64,000 nucleotides of DNA from Paraburkholderia antibiotica (lineage in GTDB: Bacteria; Pseudomonadota; Gammaproteobacteria; Burkholderiales; Burkholderiaceae), in the NCBI RefSeq assembly GCF_012927125.1, contig NZ_JABBFZ010000023.1, positions 1 to 64,000 of the forward strand, written 5' to 3'. The notes under the pieces were generated by a model, which worked only from the letters and a program-made list of their open reading frames with translations, searched no databases and was not told the origin of the DNA. Below, piece by piece: positions 16,447-26,124 of the stretch. How positions within the stretch are numbered: the stretch's first letter is position 1; each line of letters opens with the position of its first letter. Position numbers and translations under genes: made by a program.

Positions 16447-17781
16447 CTAAGCTGACTGCCTGGTCGACCGCTCTGCCGACCGCTCTGCCGACCGTTTCGC
16501 CGGCAACAGAAAGACCGCGCACGCGGCGAGCACGCCCACCAGCGCGAACACGACGAAGTTCGACGCGACACCGAGTCCGCTCGCGGCCACATAGCCGCCG
16601 AGCAACGGCCCCGCCATCGCGCCGATGCGCGAAAAGCTCAGCGCCCAGCCAGTGGCCGCCGCACGCACGGAGCCTGGATAGTAGTCGGCGAGATGGCCGG
16701 TCAGAATCAGCGACGCCGAGATGCTGCCGACGCCGGCCAGCGCGACGAACAGATAGTTGAGCGCCATGCCGTGTCGGTACATCAGCGCAAGCACGGCAAA
16801 TGCGCCCAGCAGGTAGAACACGCCGAGCGTCACCCGCACGCCGGCACGGTCGGCGAGCTTGCCGAGCACGAGCCCGCCCAATGCCGACGCGAGACTGAAC
16901 ACGAGCAGAAACGTCAGGCTGGAGCCGAGGTCGTAACCGCTTTTGCGCATGATCGTCGGCAGCCACGTATTGAGGCCGTAGACCAGCAGCAAGCCGCAGA
17001 ACAGCGCGCTCCAGAAGCACAGCGTCGCGCGCAGATGCTGCTTCGCGAACACTTCGCGCAGCACCGGACGCCAGCCGCGCTCCGTCGAACTCGCGCGCGC
17101 CGGCAACGCCGGCACATCGACGCCAAGCCGCGCGGCCAGCTCGACCGCCTGCGCGTGACGCCCTTGTGCGACGAGATATTCGAGCGACTCGGGCAACGCG
17201 CGCGCCATCGGCAACAGCAGCACGAGCGGCACCGCGCCGCAACCGATCACGCCGCGCCAGCCCATCTCGGGCAACAGACGGATCGCCACCGCCGCTGCAC
17301 ACAGGATTCCGAACGAATAGCCCGAATACATCACCCCGTAGTTGAAATTACGGCGATGCGGCGGCGAATATTCGATGGTCAGTGCGGCGGCCACCGGAAT
17401 CACGCCGCCGAGCCCCAGTCCACCGAGCAGCCGGAAAAACGCGAACCAGCCCGGTGTCGGTGCCCAGGCCGCCCCCGCCATCGTCAGTGAAAACAGCGCC
17501 GCGCAGGTGAGCAGCATGCGACGCCGCCCGAGCAGATCGCTCAACGTACCGATCAGGAACGCGCCGAAAAACATCCCGATCAGCGCGTAGCTGCCCATCG
17601 CGCCCAACTGGATCGGGCTCAGGTTCCAGGCCTTGTCGTCGGCGAGTGCGGGCAACACCGCGCCCATCACGCCGACGTCGTAGCCCTCGAACAGAATCGC
17701 GAGCCAGCACACGAGCAGCACGCGACCGGTCAGGCGGGACGGCACACGCAACCCAACGACTTCATTCGGAATGGCGGACAT
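16447..17781 (-). CDS. MFS transporter, aromatic acid:H+ symporter (AAHS) type
   Basis: This 444-aa protein has twelve hydrophobic segments. It has the AAHS hallmark Asp in TM1 (LAILFEGYDVGVMGAVLPAL), the loop 2-3 motif GTLSDLLGRRR and the loop 8-9 counterpart GKLADRAGVR. AAHS members import aromatic acids by proton symport. The ATG at 17781 has GGAGG upstream. The C-terminus is a short repetitive tail of R-S-A-E units (AKRSAERSAERSTRQSA). It lies between iorA and iorB, so it probably imports the aromatic substrate, or its precursor, that these enzymes consume. The exact acid is unknown. Confidence 0.9.
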   Translation of the reverse strand: MSAIPNEVVGLRVPSRLTGRVLLVCWLAILFEGYDVGVMGAVLPALADDKAWNLSPIQLGAMGSYALIGMFFGAFLIGTLSDLLGRRRMLLTCAALFSLTMAGAAWAPTPGWFAFFRLLGGLGLGGVIPVAAALTIEYSPPHRRNFNYGVMYSGYSFGILCAAAVAIRLLPEMGWRGVIGCGAVPLVLLLPMARALPESLEYLVAQGRHAQAVELAARLGVDVPALPARASSTERGWRPVLREVFAKQHLRATLCFWSALFCGLLLVYGLNTWLPTIMRKSGYDLGSSLTFLLVFSLASALGGLVLGKLADRAGVRVTLGVFYLLGAFAVLALMYRHGMALNYLFVALAGVGSISASLILTGHLADYYPGSVRAAATGWALSFSRIGAMAGPLLGGYVAASGLGVASNFVVFALVGVLAACAVFLLPAKRSAERSAERSTRQSA

Positions 17782-17817
17782 GGCGCAGCGGCCTCCAGGT
17801 AGTCCAGCGAGTAGAAA

Positions 17818-20034
17818 TCAGAACGCGTATTTCGCGCGACGCGCGGCGTCACGGCGCTGCAGCCAGCCGATCACGACATCGCGCACACGCTGACGCAGGC
17901 GGTCCCAACCGCTCGGATTGCTAATCAGTTGGGCGCGATAGAAAGACGGACACAGCACGGCCGCATGCGCGACCTCGCCGCACAAGCCGCAGCCGACGCA
18001 ACTGTCGACGACGGTCGCGACTGGATCGCGGCGCAGCGGGTCCGGGTTCGGGCGGATCGACAGGGACGGGCAACCCGAGAGCCGGATGCACGAATGATCG
18101 CCGGTGCAGGTATCGGGGTCGACGCCGAAGCGTTCGCGCACTACCCGCTCGCCCGCGGCAAGCGCCTTGCGCACCTTGGGCTTTTCGCGACGCTGCCGGT
18201 TCAGCATGCATTCGCTCTGCGCGATCAGGACTTTCGGACCTGGCGCACTCGTCGTCAACGCTTCGCGCAGCGTCGCGGTCATTGTTTTCAGGTCGTACGT
18301 ATGCCTGATCGTTCGCACCCACTCGACGCCGACGCCGCGCACCGCCCGCTCTATTTCATGGCCGGTGCTGCGCGTCGGATTGCGGGCATTCGACGACGGA
18401 ATATCCTGGCCGCCGGTAGCAGACGTGTAGTTGTTGTCGACGATGATCGTCAGGTTGTCGCTGCGGTTGAACACCGCGTTCGCAATGCCGCTCGTCAGGC
18501 CGTTGTGCCAGAAGCCGCCATCGCCCATCACGGCGATCGCGCGCTTGCCCGCGGGCGCGTTGAGCGCGGCCGCGCCCGCCGCGCCGAGACCGTAGCCCAT
18601 CGTCGTGTTACCGAGGTTGAACGGCGGCAGAATCGAAAACAGATGACAGCCGATGTCCGCGCTCACGTGATGCGCGCCGAGCTCCCGTTCGACGAGCTTC
18701 ATCGCGGTGAAGATGGGTCGCTCAGGACAGCCTGTGCAGAAGCCCGGCGGCCGCGCATGGACGGTCTGATCCAGCGACGGCACGGGTAGCGCGTCATCGC
18801 GCGGAGCCTGAGGGGATAGCGGAGACAGCGCGGCCTGCGCGCCGGCACTCACCGCGACCACCGGAATGACCTTGCGCGTGGGCGCCTCGACCGGTTGCGG
18901 ATCGACGTGCCCGTAGCGTTCGAGAAAAGCCCGCACGCCGGCCAGCACCGTCGCGGTGGTGTACTCGCCCGCCATCGGCAACACGTCCTTGCCATGCAGC
19001 ACGGTGTCGCTTTGCAGCGTGCGCAGGATGCTCGCGACGTTCTGCTCGACGAAGTTCGGCTGCCCCTCCTCGATCACAAGCAGCGCGCGCTTGCCGCGGC
19101 AGAACCGCTCGAACTCCGCATCCACGAGCGGATAAGCCACGTTCATCACATAGAGCGGGATTGTCGACTCGCCGTAGACGTCCGCGAGTCCAAGCTTGCC
19201 CAACGCGCGGATCAGCGTGTTGTACGCACCGCCCTGCACGGCGATGCCGACATCGGCGGCGTCTTCGGAAAAGAATTCGTTCAGCTTGCGTGCCTGAATG
19301 AAACGGATCGCGGCCGGCCAGCGCTGCTGAACTTTCTCCTTTTCATGCAGAAAGCTCGCGGGCGGCAACACGATACGATCGACGTCGCGTGTCGGGTTTT
19401 CCAGCGCGTCTTTCACCGTAAACGCAGGCCGGCGATTGGCCGACGCGATGAATTGCCCATGCACATGGCAAGCGCGAATCCGCATCTGCAGCATCACTGG
19501 CGTACTGCTTGCCTCGGACAATTCGAAACCGTCCTTCACGGCCTGCACAATGGAAGGCAGGTTCGGGCGCGGATCGAGCAGCCATATCTGCGACTTCATC
19601 GCGAACGCGTGACTGCGCTCCTGCATGATCGAGGAGCCCTCGCCATAGTCCTCGCCGACGATGATCAGCGCGCCGCCGAGTACCCCGCCCGAGGCGAGAT
19701 TCGCGAGCGCGTCGGACGCGACGTTGGTGCCGACCGTGGCCTTGAACGTGACCGCACCGCGCAACGGATAGTTGACCGACGCCGCCAGCGTCGCCGCGGC
19801 CGTCGCTTCGCTCGCGCTGTTTTCGAAGCGGATGCCGTGCTCCGTGAGGATGTCCTGCGCGTCGGCCAGCACGTCCATCAGGTGCGAGATCGGCGCGCCC
19901 TGGTAGCCCGCGACGTAGGCCACGCCCGATTCCAGCAGCGCCTTCGTGACCGCCAGAATGCCCTCGCCGCTGAACAGCTCGCCGTCTCCGAGGCGGAGCT
20001 TTCCGACTTCCTCGACAAATGATCGCTCGGCCAT
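17818..20034 (-). CDS. iorA: Indolepyruvate ferredoxin oxidoreductase alpha subunit-like
   Basis: This 738-aa thiamine-diphosphate enzyme has an N-terminal pyrimidine-binding domain (residues 10-200), a middle domain (to about 380), and a C-terminal ThDP-binding domain with GDGGFWHNGLTSGIANAVFN (Mg/ThDP motif, near 480). The tail has Cys-rich iron-sulfur-type sequence (CTGDHSCIRLSGCPS and VVDSCVGCGLCGEVAHAAVLCP). It would decarboxylate arylpyruvates and pass electrons through its clusters. The ATG at 20034 follows AAGGTG. It heads the iorA - MFS - iorB operon and is divergent from the LysR gene at 20207. Confidence 0.88.
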   Translation of the reverse strand: MAERSFVEEVGKLRLGDGELFSGEGILAVTKALLESGVAYVAGYQGAPISHLMDVLADAQDILTEHGIRFENSASEATAAATLAASVNYPLRGAVTFKATVGTNVASDALANLASGGVLGGALIIVGEDYGEGSSIMQERSHAFAMKSQIWLLDPRPNLPSIVQAVKDGFELSEASSTPVMLQMRIRACHVHGQFIASANRRPAFTVKDALENPTRDVDRIVLPPASFLHEKEKVQQRWPAAIRFIQARKLNEFFSEDAADVGIAVQGGAYNTLIRALGKLGLADVYGESTIPLYVMNVAYPLVDAEFERFCRGKRALLVIEEGQPNFVEQNVASILRTLQSDTVLHGKDVLPMAGEYTTATVLAGVRAFLERYGHVDPQPVEAPTRKVIPVVAVSAGAQAALSPLSPQAPRDDALPVPSLDQTVHARPPGFCTGCPERPIFTAMKLVERELGAHHVSADIGCHLFSILPPFNLGNTTMGYGLGAAGAAALNAPAGKRAIAVMGDGGFWHNGLTSGIANAVFNRSDNLTIIVDNNYTSATGGQDIPSSNARNPTRSTGHEIERAVRGVGVEWVRTIRHTYDLKTMTATLREALTTSAPGPKVLIAQSECMLNRQRREKPKVRKALAAGERVVRERFGVDPDTCTGDHSCIRLSGCPSLSIRPNPDPLRRDPVATVVDSCVGCGLCGEVAHAAVLCPSFYRAQLISNPSGWDRLRQRVRDVVIGWLQRRDAARRAKYAF

Positions 20035-20206
20035 CGCGCACCTTATCGTTTGAGGTTAGGCGAGTATAGGAATAAAGTACGGCATCTCCGAATCGATCAA
20101 ATTCTGGCAGCAGCATAAGTTTATTTATTCGACCCTCGGGCCGTCGAACGGGACGCACTTCCCACTCGCCGCCCGCCGGCATCGCCGGACAACGACTCCC
20201 CCTGCC

Positions 20207-21118
20207 GTGGACACCAACCGCATCGACCTGAACCTGCTGCGTGTTTTTCACGCGATTCACGAAGAGCACAGTCTGACGCTCGCGGCGAACCGGCTCGGGC
20301 TGTCGCAGCCGGCCGTCAGCTATGCGCTTGGCAGGCTGCGCGCGATCCTCGAAGACCCGTTGTTCGTGCGGACCGGCAACGAAATGCAGCCGACCTCCGC
20401 CGCGCTCGAAATGCGCGAGCCGTTGCGCGCGGCGATGACGGCCGCGGAACACGCGCTGCATCTGATGGTGCCGTTCAATGCCGCCTCCAGCACCCGGGTG
20501 TTCAGGCTGTCAATGTCCGATATCGGCGAGCTCGCGTTCCTGCCGCGGCTGTGCGCGGCACTCGCGGAATGCGCGCCGCGCGTGCGTCTCGACATCCAGT
20601 CGGTACCGCTCGATCAGATCGACGACGCATTGCGCGTGGGACGTCTCGATCTCGCGATCGGCAATTTACCGGCGCTCGTCGGTCACACCCGGCATCAACG
20701 GCTGTTTCACGAGGACTACGTTTGCATGACGCGCCGCCGTCGCGGATTGCCGAAGCGCACGCTCACGCTGGAACAGTACCTGTCGTTTCCGCATGTGCTC
20801 GTGGGGTCGCTCGAAAGCGGCCACCACCAGATCGAGGACAATTTCCGCAAACGCAGCATTCATCGCCAGATCGCGTTACAGGTGCCGCATTTCACCGTCG
20901 TGCCGCACATTCTCGCGCATACCGACTGGATCGTGACGCTGCCGCGACGCACGATCGAACTGCTCAACCCTGCCGGCGACTTCGCCGTGTACGACCTGCC
21001 GGTCGACATTCCCGGCGTGACCGTCACCGTGCACTGGCACGCCAACTTCGACACGCACGACGCGAATCGCTGGATCCGGACCCTGGTGATCGGGCAGTTG
21101 AGCGACGCATCCGCGTAA
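20207..21118 (+). CDS. LysR family transcriptional regulator
   Basis: This 303-aa protein has an N-terminal HTH (IDLNLLRVFHAIHEEHSLTLAANRLGLSQPAVSYALGRLR spans it; recognition helix at SQPAVSYALGRL) and a NodD/LinR-like effector domain. The start is GTG at 20207. It is transcribed away from iorA across 172 bp, the usual arrangement for a LysR activator of the neighbouring operon, so it most likely controls iorA-MFS-iorB in response to an aromatic acid. In the intergenic region GAATAAA (20070-20076) and TTTATTC (20124-20130) form a loose dyad. It resembles the LysR at 43936 in the effector domain (S-D-I/V-G-E-...-FLPRL). Confidence 0.88.
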   Translation: MDTNRIDLNLLRVFHAIHEEHSLTLAANRLGLSQPAVSYALGRLRAILEDPLFVRTGNEMQPTSAALEMREPLRAAMTAAEHALHLMVPFNAASSTRVFRLSMSDIGELAFLPRLCAALAECAPRVRLDIQSVPLDQIDDALRVGRLDLAIGNLPALVGHTRHQRLFHEDYVCMTRRRRGLPKRTLTLEQYLSFPHVLVGSLESGHHQIEDNFRKRSIHRQIALQVPHFTVVPHILAHTDWIVTLPRRTIELLNPAGDFAVYDLPVDIPGVTVTVHWHANFDTHDANRWIRTLVIGQLSDASA

Positions 21119-21221
21119 ACGCGCACGGCATTCGTCGCGGACCCGCGCAACGCGACATGCCCGCGAACGACGCTGAAGCGCGAGAGAACTGTGCGCCGGG
21201 GGACGCGTATCGATTCGATTT

Positions 21222-22550
21222 CTATTGATCGAAAAACTGGGAGCGCATGGTGCTCGAAGGCGAGCTATATATCGCAACGGCGTTTCCACCCCGACTTTTG
21301 GCCTGATACATCGCCTGATCCGCGTTGCTCCGCAGGCTTTGTTCGTCCGCTCCGTCGTCCGGGTAGACTGCCACGCCTATGCTGGCCGACACGTGCAGTA
21401 CCCGAGCGCCGATCTGGAACGGTTCTTCGATCGATTGCCGCACCTTTTCGGCAAATGAAGCCGCGTCTTCGATCCCACGAACGTCCGCGAGAATCGCGAC
21501 GAATTCATCGCCGCCCACGCGCGCGACCGTATCGGATTTGCGGAAGCATTGCTTCAGACGCTTGCCGATATGCTCCAGCAAGCTGTCGCCTACCGCATGT
21601 CCGTAGCGATCGTTGACCGGTTTGAAGTGGTCGATGTCCACAAAGAGCAGCGCGAACTTCGTTTGCGCGCGCTTTGCGTTGAGTGTGGCCTGTTGAAACC
21701 GGTCACCAAATAACAACCGGTTAGGAAGATCCGTCAGCGAGCAATGCTGGGCCAGATAGACGATTTGCCGCTCGGCTTTCTTTCTCTCCGAAATATCGCG
21801 GAACACGACGGTCACGCCGTACATATTGCCTGCCTGGTCGCGCAGAGGTGCGCATTTGTATTCGACCGGAAAGCAGGCGTTGTCCTTACGCCAGAACAGA
21901 TCGTCCACGACGTGACGGGACTGCCCGTCTCCAAGCGTCGCGTAAATCGGACAATCTTCGACGGGGAACGCGAACCTGTCCGCGCGATGATGATGAATAG
22001 TCTCGTGGCCCGACCTGCCAATCAGACTCTCTTTGTCTGCCCATCCCAACATCTCGATGGCAGCGGCGTTCTCGGCAATGATCGTACCGTTCATGTCGAG
22101 AACATGGATGCCCTCGCTGACGGAATTCAATATGTTGTTAAGCATGCCGTTGGTAATTCCCAACTGACGCTTTACCGCCGACATCCTCGCGAAGGCCAGG
22201 ATCTTTGCCTTCAATACATCCCGGCAGACGGTCTTCGCAAGCATATCGTCCGCACCGGCACGGACGGCCGTCACGCAATCCACTGCGTGATCCTCGGAGG
22301 TCAGTACGATAATCGGGGTCGGCGAAAGTTGTTGCATCGCCTCGATGTCACGGATTGTCGCTGTCAGCTCCAGGCCGGATATAACGGGCAGGTCTATTCC
22401 CACCAGGATCAGGTCGACCTCTTCCGTGCAAAACAGGTTCAGTCCTTTCTGCCCGTCATTCGCGACGTGGATATCGCAGCCAGATCGCCGTAAGACCGAC
22501 TTCAGATGCGATACAAACGCTTGATCTTCTTCGATAACCAGAATCTTCAT
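21222..22550 (-). CDS. REC-PAS-GGDEF protein with altered phosphoacceptor
   Basis: The 442-aa protein has a receiver domain (1-120), a PAS domain (about 135-260, followed by VFRDISERKKAERQIVYLAQH) and a diguanylate cyclase domain (270-430) with intact VGGDEFVAI. In the receiver, the position four before the conserved Pro55 should be the phosphorylated Asp; it is Gly51 (DLILVGIDLP). The acidic pocket (E7-E8-D9) and the Lys (LAKTV) are retained. It should make c-di-GMP, but control by classical phosphorylation is doubtful; Asp53 is the only acidic residue nearby. It lies 61 bp downstream of the EAL protein gene, in the same orientation. Confidence 0.9.
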   Translation of the reverse strand: MKILVIEEDQAFVSHLKSVLRRSGCDIHVANDGQKGLNLFCTEEVDLILVGIDLPVISGLELTATIRDIEAMQQLSPTPIIVLTSEDHAVDCVTAVRAGADDMLAKTVCRDVLKAKILAFARMSAVKRQLGITNGMLNNILNSVSEGIHVLDMNGTIIAENAAAIEMLGWADKESLIGRSGHETIHHHRADRFAFPVEDCPIYATLGDGQSRHVVDDLFWRKDNACFPVEYKCAPLRDQAGNMYGVTVVFRDISERKKAERQIVYLAQHCSLTDLPNRLLFGDRFQQATLNAKRAQTKFALLFVDIDHFKPVNDRYGHAVGDSLLEHIGKRLKQCFRKSDTVARVGGDEFVAILADVRGIEDAASFAEKVRQSIEEPFQIGARVLHVSASIGVAVYPDDGADEQSLRSNADQAMYQAKSRGGNAVAIYSSPSSTMRSQFFDQ

Positions 22551-22611
22551 GATCAGAACATAAAAAACTGACGGCCAGATACGATCCGCGCACGATGGCC
22601 ATTCACATCGC

Positions 22612-25209
22612 TCAACCAGTTATGCCGATGCTTTGGCCTTGCCGTATCCGGCGAGTTTTCAACCACTTTTCCAGAGCAGCCGGAGACAAGGGTTTGGAAA
22701 ACAGATACCCCTGCATGACAGGGCATCCATGCTGGGCGAGAAACCGTCGTTGCGCTTCGGTCTCGACTCCTTCCGCCACGACCTTCATGTGCAAGCTCTG
22801 ACCGATGCGCAGTACCGACGCGGTCAGCGCGCGCGCCACATCGCTGCCTTCCAGATCCTGCACAAAGCTCTTGTCCAGCTTTAGCTCATCGATCGGCAGA
22901 CGATGCAGGTAGCCCAGACTCGAATAACCCGTTCCGAAATCGTCCATCGAAAGCCGCACGCCCAGGCGATGAATTCTGTCGATTGTCGCCAGCACCGCCG
23001 TCGTCGCGCCCAGCATGACGCCCTCCGTCAATTCCAACGTCAAGCTATCCGGCGGCAAATCGTGCGCACGCAGCGTCCTTGCGATCAGCCCCGGCAAGCC
23101 GGCATCCAGGAAATGACTGGCCGACAGGTTGATCGCGACATTCCGGATGTCCGTTCCGCACCGACGCCATTTGGCCAGTTGGCGGCATGCCGCACTCAAC
23201 ACCCAGGTGTCGAGTTCGATGATCAGCGCACGCTCTTCGGCCATCGTGACAAAGCGCGCCGGCGGTACTTCGCCCAATAGGGGATGTTTCCAGCGCACCA
23301 ATGCTTCGACGCCAAATAGAATTTGCGAATGCTCGCCGCAGACCTTCGGTTGATAGCGCAGATACAACTGCCCGTCATGCAACGCGGCACGCAGATCCGC
23401 CTCGAGCATCGCCTGTTCCTGAACCGCGGAATTCATTTCCACGCTGAAGAATCTCAGCCTGGACCGACCGTCTGCCTTCGATTGATACATGGCCATGTTC
23501 GCATGCCGCAGCAGCGTTTCCACATCCGTGCCGTCGCCGGGATACATCGCGATACCCACGCTCGCGGAGGTGTGAAGCGCACTCCCTTTCACCGCGACAG
23601 GACGCCTGATTTCCTTCAGTATCCGCTGAACGAGATACGCGATCCGGTAGGTATCGGATCGCGGCACAATCAGGATGAACTCGTCGCTGCAAAGACGACC
23701 GACTACATCTCCGTCGCAGACAGCCGCTCTTAATCGCCTTGCAATTTCACCGAGCAATTCGTCGCCGACCGCATGTCCTCGCGTGTCATTGACCTGCTTG
23801 AAGCGGTCGAGATCGATAGACACGACGGCCAGTTCGCTACCGGTATCCTTCGCGTCCTGCAGCGCCTGCTCCATTTTGATGGTGAGCATCGCACGATTCG
23901 GCAATCGGGTCAGATTATCGTAGAACGCGAGCCGGTAGATATGAGCCCGGTTCGACTTCCGCTGCAGCAGGAGGATGCAGAGATTAACCGCAACTTCGAT
24001 AAGGCGTTCATGGAAGACGTCGAGTCCACCACGCTCGCGATAATAAAAAGTGAAAACACCAATAAGCGTTCCGTCTTTGGCTTTGATCGGATAAGAAAAA
24101 CCGGCTTTTATCCCTAGCGGAAGAAAGGTTTCTCTATAGTCCTCCCACAACGGATCATTACTGATATCCGCGACCAGGACGGCCTCTTCGCGCCATGCCG
24201 CGGTTCCGCTCGACCCAACCGAGGGTCCGATCGGCAGTCCGTCGAATCGCTGCACGACGGATGGCGGCAGGCTCGGCGCCGCCAGTGTCGTCAACCGCCC
24301 TTCACTGCTCACTTCAATGACCGAACACATCAGATTCGGAGCGATATGTTCGACTTCCTGACAGAGGATTCTTGCGACATCCTCGGTTGGCATTTCACGC
24401 ACCATCGCGCCGAGCACGTTCTCCTGAAGCTCCTCGTGCATCTTGGTCAGCGTAATATCGGTCAGGACGCCAATCAGATTCACCGGATTGCCGGCTTCGT
24501 CGCGCACAGCGTTGATCACAATCGACACCCAGAGCGGCTTCCTTGTCTTGGTGTAGACGAGAATGTCCTGCCTGAATCCGCAAAGCGAATTGGGCTGCTC
24601 GGTCGCGTTGCGGATCAGCATCCCGGCCTCGACATTCGTTCGGGGACCGAAGAATACCTCGGACGGCCGACGCCCCAGGAGTTCGTCCAGCTCGTAGCCG
24701 AGCATGCGGGTTGCCGCTCCGTTCGAGTACACCACTCGCCCGTCCGGATCCGTGGCAATGATTGCCGCATCGGTCTGATTGACCACCCAGGACAATCGTT
24801 CGAACTGTTCCTGCTGTAGCCGCTGAATCGTCGTGTCCTTGACGACCGCGATGTAGTCCGCCTGTCCTGCGGTGGTGATTTTCGAAACCGACATCGATCC
24901 CCAGCTCATGGTACCGTCGAGCCGTCTGATCGATACTTCGTTGCTGGCCCCGGCCAACTGGTCGATGTCCAGATCGGGCCGTTCAGACCCGTGGATCGGC
25001 CGAGCGGTCCGGTCTTCGCACGAGATCAGCGACATGAAGTCCTTTCCCAAGGCCTCCCCGGCTGGCAGCCCCCAAAGCTTCACCGCGGCCGAATTGAAGA
25101 ATGTAATCGCGTTGTTCGCGTCGATCATGACGACCGCGTCGACCATATCCTCGAGGGTCGCCCTTACGACGGGGGATACCTTGCTCCCGGGTATCGCTTT
25201 TATTTTCAT
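22612..25209 (-). CDS. PAS-PAS-GAF-GGDEF-EAL protein, likely c-di-GMP phosphodiesterase
   Basis: The 865-aa cytoplasmic sensor has two PAS domains (about 15-130 and 135-255), a GAF domain (265-415), a GGDEF domain (425-590) and an EAL domain (600-855). The GGDEF signature is degraded to C-S-D-E-F (507-511), so cyclase activity is unlikely. The EAL catalytic set is present: E635-A-L, the DDFGTGYSSLGYL loop and KLDKSFV. It probably hydrolyses c-di-GMP under control of a PAS/GAF signal. No heme or flavin ligand can be assigned by eye. It is co-directional with the REC-PAS-GGDEF gene just downstream, giving an opposed synthase/hydrolase pair. Confidence 0.9.
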   Translation of the reverse strand: MKIKAIPGSKVSPVVRATLEDMVDAVVMIDANNAITFFNSAAVKLWGLPAGEALGKDFMSLISCEDRTARPIHGSERPDLDIDQLAGASNEVSIRRLDGTMSWGSMSVSKITTAGQADYIAVVKDTTIQRLQQEQFERLSWVVNQTDAAIIATDPDGRVVYSNGAATRMLGYELDELLGRRPSEVFFGPRTNVEAGMLIRNATEQPNSLCGFRQDILVYTKTRKPLWVSIVINAVRDEAGNPVNLIGVLTDITLTKMHEELQENVLGAMVREMPTEDVARILCQEVEHIAPNLMCSVIEVSSEGRLTTLAAPSLPPSVVQRFDGLPIGPSVGSSGTAAWREEAVLVADISNDPLWEDYRETFLPLGIKAGFSYPIKAKDGTLIGVFTFYYRERGGLDVFHERLIEVAVNLCILLLQRKSNRAHIYRLAFYDNLTRLPNRAMLTIKMEQALQDAKDTGSELAVVSIDLDRFKQVNDTRGHAVGDELLGEIARRLRAAVCDGDVVGRLCSDEFILIVPRSDTYRIAYLVQRILKEIRRPVAVKGSALHTSASVGIAMYPGDGTDVETLLRHANMAMYQSKADGRSRLRFFSVEMNSAVQEQAMLEADLRAALHDGQLYLRYQPKVCGEHSQILFGVEALVRWKHPLLGEVPPARFVTMAEERALIIELDTWVLSAACRQLAKWRRCGTDIRNVAINLSASHFLDAGLPGLIARTLRAHDLPPDSLTLELTEGVMLGATTAVLATIDRIHRLGVRLSMDDFGTGYSSLGYLHRLPIDELKLDKSFVQDLEGSDVARALTASVLRIGQSLHMKVVAEGVETEAQRRFLAQHGCPVMQGYLFSKPLSPAALEKWLKTRRIRQGQSIGITG

Positions 25210-25842
25210 TGCAAAAACTCACTTTCTCAGTGCATGCACTGGCTCGATACGGATCAGCGTCACCCCGAGATCCAAGCCATTACATTGCGAAAGACTAGCC
25301 AAATCTGTCGACACGGGAGAGTGAATTCAGGGGTACATAGACAAGATTCTTATCTCAAAATTTGCCTGATTTCCGGGCGAGACTGCCGGAGTGCTCGCGC
25401 ATTCCAGCAGCAGCCGGCAAGTTCCATGGTCTGACTCTGTCGTACGGCATGGCCGTCGCGATGGGTCCTGCATCGATCTGCAGGGCCAAGCCTCTTTGTG
25501 CAGAATCCGTAACACATTGGATTCGGTGAGACATTACACGCGTGCCGGGCAACAAAACAGTTAACAATAGCTAAATCCGTTTAGTCAGAGCAAAGCCATG
25601 AGTCCACGTACGCAGACTCGGCGAGCGGAGCATGCGCCAGCGCACGCACATCGGAATGACGTCGAGCGGATGGTGGCCAGATTCATCTGCCGTTTCTCCA
25701 TAGCCGGATCAGGAACCATTCGCATATCGACCTATGGATTTTTCAATTTATAAAAATCGCGTTGGCTGATTTTTCGATTGCTAATCATATTGCTGTCGAA
25801 ACGGACGTAATGTTCCGTCTGGCCCACCATCGTGGCAATAAC
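25210..25842. other. Gene-poor region upstream of the EAL gene
   Basis: About 630 bases in which I find no credible gene; short minus-strand frames at 25327-25567 have no ribosome site or protein-like composition. From about 25560 the DNA is clearly AT-richer than the rest of the window and should contain the promoters for the microprotein genes that follow. Confidence 0.45.
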
Positions 25843-25938
25843 ATGAAAATTCCCGACGATTTATCCATAGCCGCAGGCCTCTTTGCAGTCTCTGCGTTGA
25901 TCTCGACATTGATCATTGCGCTCGTGCAACACGTCTGA
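25843..25938 (+). CDS. Single-TM microprotein (31 aa), candidate
   Basis: ATG at 25843 opens a 31-codon frame ending in TGA 25936-25938. The product has a short polar start (MKIPDDLS) and one hydrophobic helix (IAAGLFAVSALISTLIIAL) ending VQHV, the shape of small membrane subunits such as KdpF or CydX, though I see no specific homology. No strong ribosome site is visible (the upstream sequence is ATAAC). A second microprotein of the same shape follows 84 bp later, which raises its credibility. Confidence 0.4.
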   Translation: MKIPDDLSIAAGLFAVSALISTLIIALVQHV

Positions 25939-26022
25939 GCTGATCGGTACATTTGTCAAATATCGATAGGCACAATCGGCCGTCGACGCATTAGAACAAT
26001 CTTCAGAGACGGTTTAAGAATT

Positions 26023-26124
26023 ATGGAATCACTTTACAAATCCTCCCATATTGCCCACTGCGCAATCATGGCCATGTCGGTGCTCCTGATGGCGGCTGCC
26101 GCATTGCTGGTGCGATATGCGTAG
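26023..26124 (+). CDS. Single-TM microprotein (33 aa), overlapping the next gene
   Basis: ATG at 26023 gives a 33-aa peptide with a polar start (MESLYKSSHIAHC), one hydrophobic helix (MAMSVLLMAAAALLV) and a basic end (RYA). The stop TAG 26122-26124 overlaps the ATG of the 26117 gene by 8 bases, the typical geometry of translational coupling, and the larger gene has no good ribosome site of its own. This supports the microprotein as a real gene. The function is unknown. Confidence 0.5.
   Translation: MESLYKSSHIAHCAIMAMSVLLMAAAALLVRYA

Noticed and set aside
25327..25567. Two short minus-strand frames upstream of the EAL gene
   Set aside because: No ribosome site, overlapping phases, Arg/Ser-rich composition and no recognisable features.
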